Positions 62,595-64,000 of a DNA stretch of 64,000 nucleotides are shown here, piece after piece. Below the pieces are notes generated by a model that had not been told where the DNA came from, ran no database searches, and saw only the letters and a program-made list of their open reading frames with translations. The position numbers and the translations under genes are program-made. The stretch comes from Bacillus sp. es.036 (GTDB taxonomy: Bacteria; Bacillota; Bacilli; Bacillales; Guptibacillaceae). The stretch spans positions 1,984,001 through 2,048,000 of the forward strand of contig NZ_PDIZ01000001.1 in NCBI RefSeq assembly GCF_002563635.1, written 5' to 3'. Every line of letters starts with the position of its first letter. Position 1 is the first letter of the stretch.

Positions 62595-63659
62595 TTATAA
62601 ACTTTCTTTTTCTTGTAAGGTTCTTTTTTGTGTACGAATTGATCGAATCAAACTTCCTGATCCTACCGTTGCAAGAATAACGCTTCCGATTGCTATTAAC
62701 GTGTACAGGTCACTTTCTAGAAAAAGCTTAATCATACTGTAAGAAATAACTAATGAAAAAACTGGTGAAACGGCCCATACCTTTAACATCTTTGTAATGA
62801 CATCTTTTTGCCAGAGTTGAAAGCCATCTTTTGCTGTACCAATTCCAATGATTGAAGAAGTCGTAATTTGTGTAAGTGGGACTGGAATTCCAAAAAAGGA
62901 AGCACCGATTACTAGCCCAGCGCTCGTACCCGATATCGCACACCCTTCACCTAGCGAAAAACGTGTAATGCGGTAGCCATTCGTTTCAAGTACGCGGCTT
63001 CCAAAGACAAGTGCACCTAAAGCAACAAATGCTCCCCCTAACCACGCACCGTGAGAAAGGGAAAGAACTCCCGCTCCTACTAAAGGGCCAACTGCATTGG
63101 CCACATTATTCATTCCTGCCGAGAATGCTTCAAGAAATCCAGCTGCAATTAAAACGATAGTAAGCGTTTTTTGCCATTTTGTTGTAAGGTGTAAACGCTT
63201 TTTTAGAGCCTTCAACCCTTTCCCTACTATTAAGGCTGTCACAAAAGCAATAACTGGAATAATAATCCACAATAGCATAATGACTATAACATTTGAAAAA
63301 AACAATGCACGGTATGCAATGCCTACCCCTACAACTGATCCAACAGTTACTTCACTCGTTGATAAAGGGATCCCCATAATATTTGCTAGAAAAAGTGCCG
63401 TTGTCGCTGAAATGAATATAATCAGAATCACTTTTAAACTAAGCACTGAGGTGGGAATAATTCCACTGCCCATCGTCTTAATGACATTCCCTCCACCAAA
63501 AATGGCCCCGGCTACTATTCCGAAAGCACATATAGCTAGTGCTGTGCGTCTTTTTTTTATGGCACCAGCTCCATAGGCCACCCCCATTGATGCAGCTGCA
63601 CCACTTGCTCCAATATTCATGGCAAAAAACAGCGCAACTGTAATCACTAAAATCGTCAT
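62595..63659 (-). CDS. cysP: Sulfate permease CysP (PiT family)
   Basis: 354 residues with about ten helices and two PiT repeats ([21 protein letters not shown] and [17 protein letters not shown]). In B. subtilis CysP brings in sulfate by symport. The start overlaps the cysH stop as ATGA, so the two are cotranslated. Position between cysH and sat matches that of B. subtilis. Confidence 0.94.
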   Translation of the reverse strand: MTILVITVALFFAMNIGASGAAASMGVAYGAGAIKKRRTALAICAFGIVAGAIFGGGNVIKTMGSGIIPTSVLSLKVILIIFISATTALFLANIMGIPLSTSEVTVGSVVGVGIAYRALFFSNVIVIMLLWIIIPVIAFVTALIVGKGLKALKKRLHLTTKWQKTLTIVLIAAGFLEAFSAGMNNVANAVGPLVGAGVLSLSHGAWLGGAFVALGALVFGSRVLETNGYRITRFSLGEGCAISGTSAGLVIGASFFGIPVPLTQITTSSIIGIGTAKDGFQLWQKDVITKMLKVWAVSPVFSLVISYSMIKLFLESDLYTLIAIGSVILATVGSGSLIRSIRTQKRTLQEKESL

Positions 63660-64000
63660 CGGCTTGATGCGGAATCAAGATGCAATCCGCACTCTGTTTT
63701 CTCCTGACTTGCCCATCTCCCCGCTCTAGAATCACTTCCACTCAAAACTCTTTCTGTGCATACGGCACAGCCGATACTTGGATAGCCTTGATCGTGAAGG
63801 GGATTATATGGTAAATCTTTCTCGTAGACGTAGCGCCAAATTTCTTTCCACGTCCAATGAATGAGTGGACAAACTTTTATGGACTGAAATTTTTTATCTC
63901 GATTTAAATAATTCGTTTTTTGTCTTAGAGGGGACTGTTCTCTTCTTAAGCCCGATATCCAGGCGCTTACGCCATCTAGTTCTTCATGTAAAGGAACAAT
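63656..64000 (-). CDS. cysH: Phosphoadenylyl-sulfate reductase, C-terminal part only
   Basis: The window holds the last 114 residues of a frame open to the right edge. They include [47 protein letters not shown] and a stop at 63656-63658. The CxxC and ECGLH motifs are those of thioredoxin-dependent PAPS/APS reductases; the two Cys pairs are the type that binds a [4Fe-4S] cluster and also accepts APS. It reduces PAPS to sulfite. First gene of the sulfate operon seen here; its promoter and any leader lie outside. Confidence 0.93.
   Translation of the reverse strand: MVPLHEELDGVSAWISGLRREQSPLRQKTNYLNRDKKFQSIKVCPLIHWTWKEIWRYVYEKDLPYNPLHDQGYPSIGCAVCTERVLSGSDSRAGRWASQEKTECGLHLDSASSR

Overview
The window is a stretch of core chromosome from an endospore-forming member of the Bacillaceae. 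The reasons are a complete comG competence operon, a SpoVAF-type germination protein, T-box, S-box, THI-box and glycine leaders of Bacillus type, AGGAGG-like ribosome binding sites with many TTG/GTG starts, and a gene order that follows the Bacillus subtilis gcvT-comG-yqgZ..yqgB region. Base composition looks moderate to AT-rich by eye. Species cannot be fixed from the sequence. No mobile element, phage gene, CRISPR array or toxin-antitoxin locus was seen.

Layout. 1-3.7 kb: the 5' part of gcvT behind a tandem glycine riboswitch, with the divergent helicase pair yqhH-yqhG. 3.7-8.5 kb: yqzE, aroK and the seven-gene comG operon (reverse strand). 8.5-13.8 kb: a hydrolase, a YbjQ-like gene, tRNA-Gln, the stress regulator mgsR, yqgY, a MidA-type methyltransferase, yqgX, an unknown gene and yqgW. 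13.8-19.5 kb: yqgV with a FetAB-like ABC transporter, then the TPP-riboswitch operon thiE-S-G-O-D. 19.5-29.5 kb: LysM/M14 peptidase, LtaS-type synthase, glucokinase, nitroreductase, yqgQ, spoVAF, M42 peptidase, an unknown membrane-anchored protein and a HAD phosphatase.

29.5-34.8 kb: an nhaC-family transporter behind a T-box leader whose specifier reads UAC (Tyr), followed without an obvious terminator by a 58-residue membrane protein gene that is easily missed; then moeB, mobA, a DUF92 gene, yqgN and rpmG. 34.8-45.4 kb: an intracellular GH15 glycosidase, the pstS-C-A-B-phoU phosphate operon with a four-hexamer PhoP box, a class B PBP and the MFS gene yqgE. 45.4-47.3 kb: sodA and a seven-tRNA operon (Asn-Met-His-Ile2-Ser-fMet-Phe) with a promoter and terminator, a 30-bp repeat that looks like a tRNA relic, and a tRNA-Ser with an unusual discriminator base. 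47.4-50.7 kb: yqgC, a Na/Pi cotransporter with PhoU-like tail, and yqgB.

50.7-58.6 kb: an S-box operon metI-metC-yitJ-metH that converts activated homoserine to methionine. 58.6-64 kb: the convergent assimilatory sulfate and siroheme operon cysH-cysP-sat-cysC-sumT-sirB-sirC. The last two operons together supply sulfur from sulfate uptake through to methionine and share one terminator. Most of the window is conserved and well understood. The points most worth following up are the Tyr T-box nhaC plus small-protein operon, the YqgV/ABC arrangement beside the thiamine operon, and the tRNA-operon anomalies. I did not find convincing evidence of an entirely new multi-gene system.
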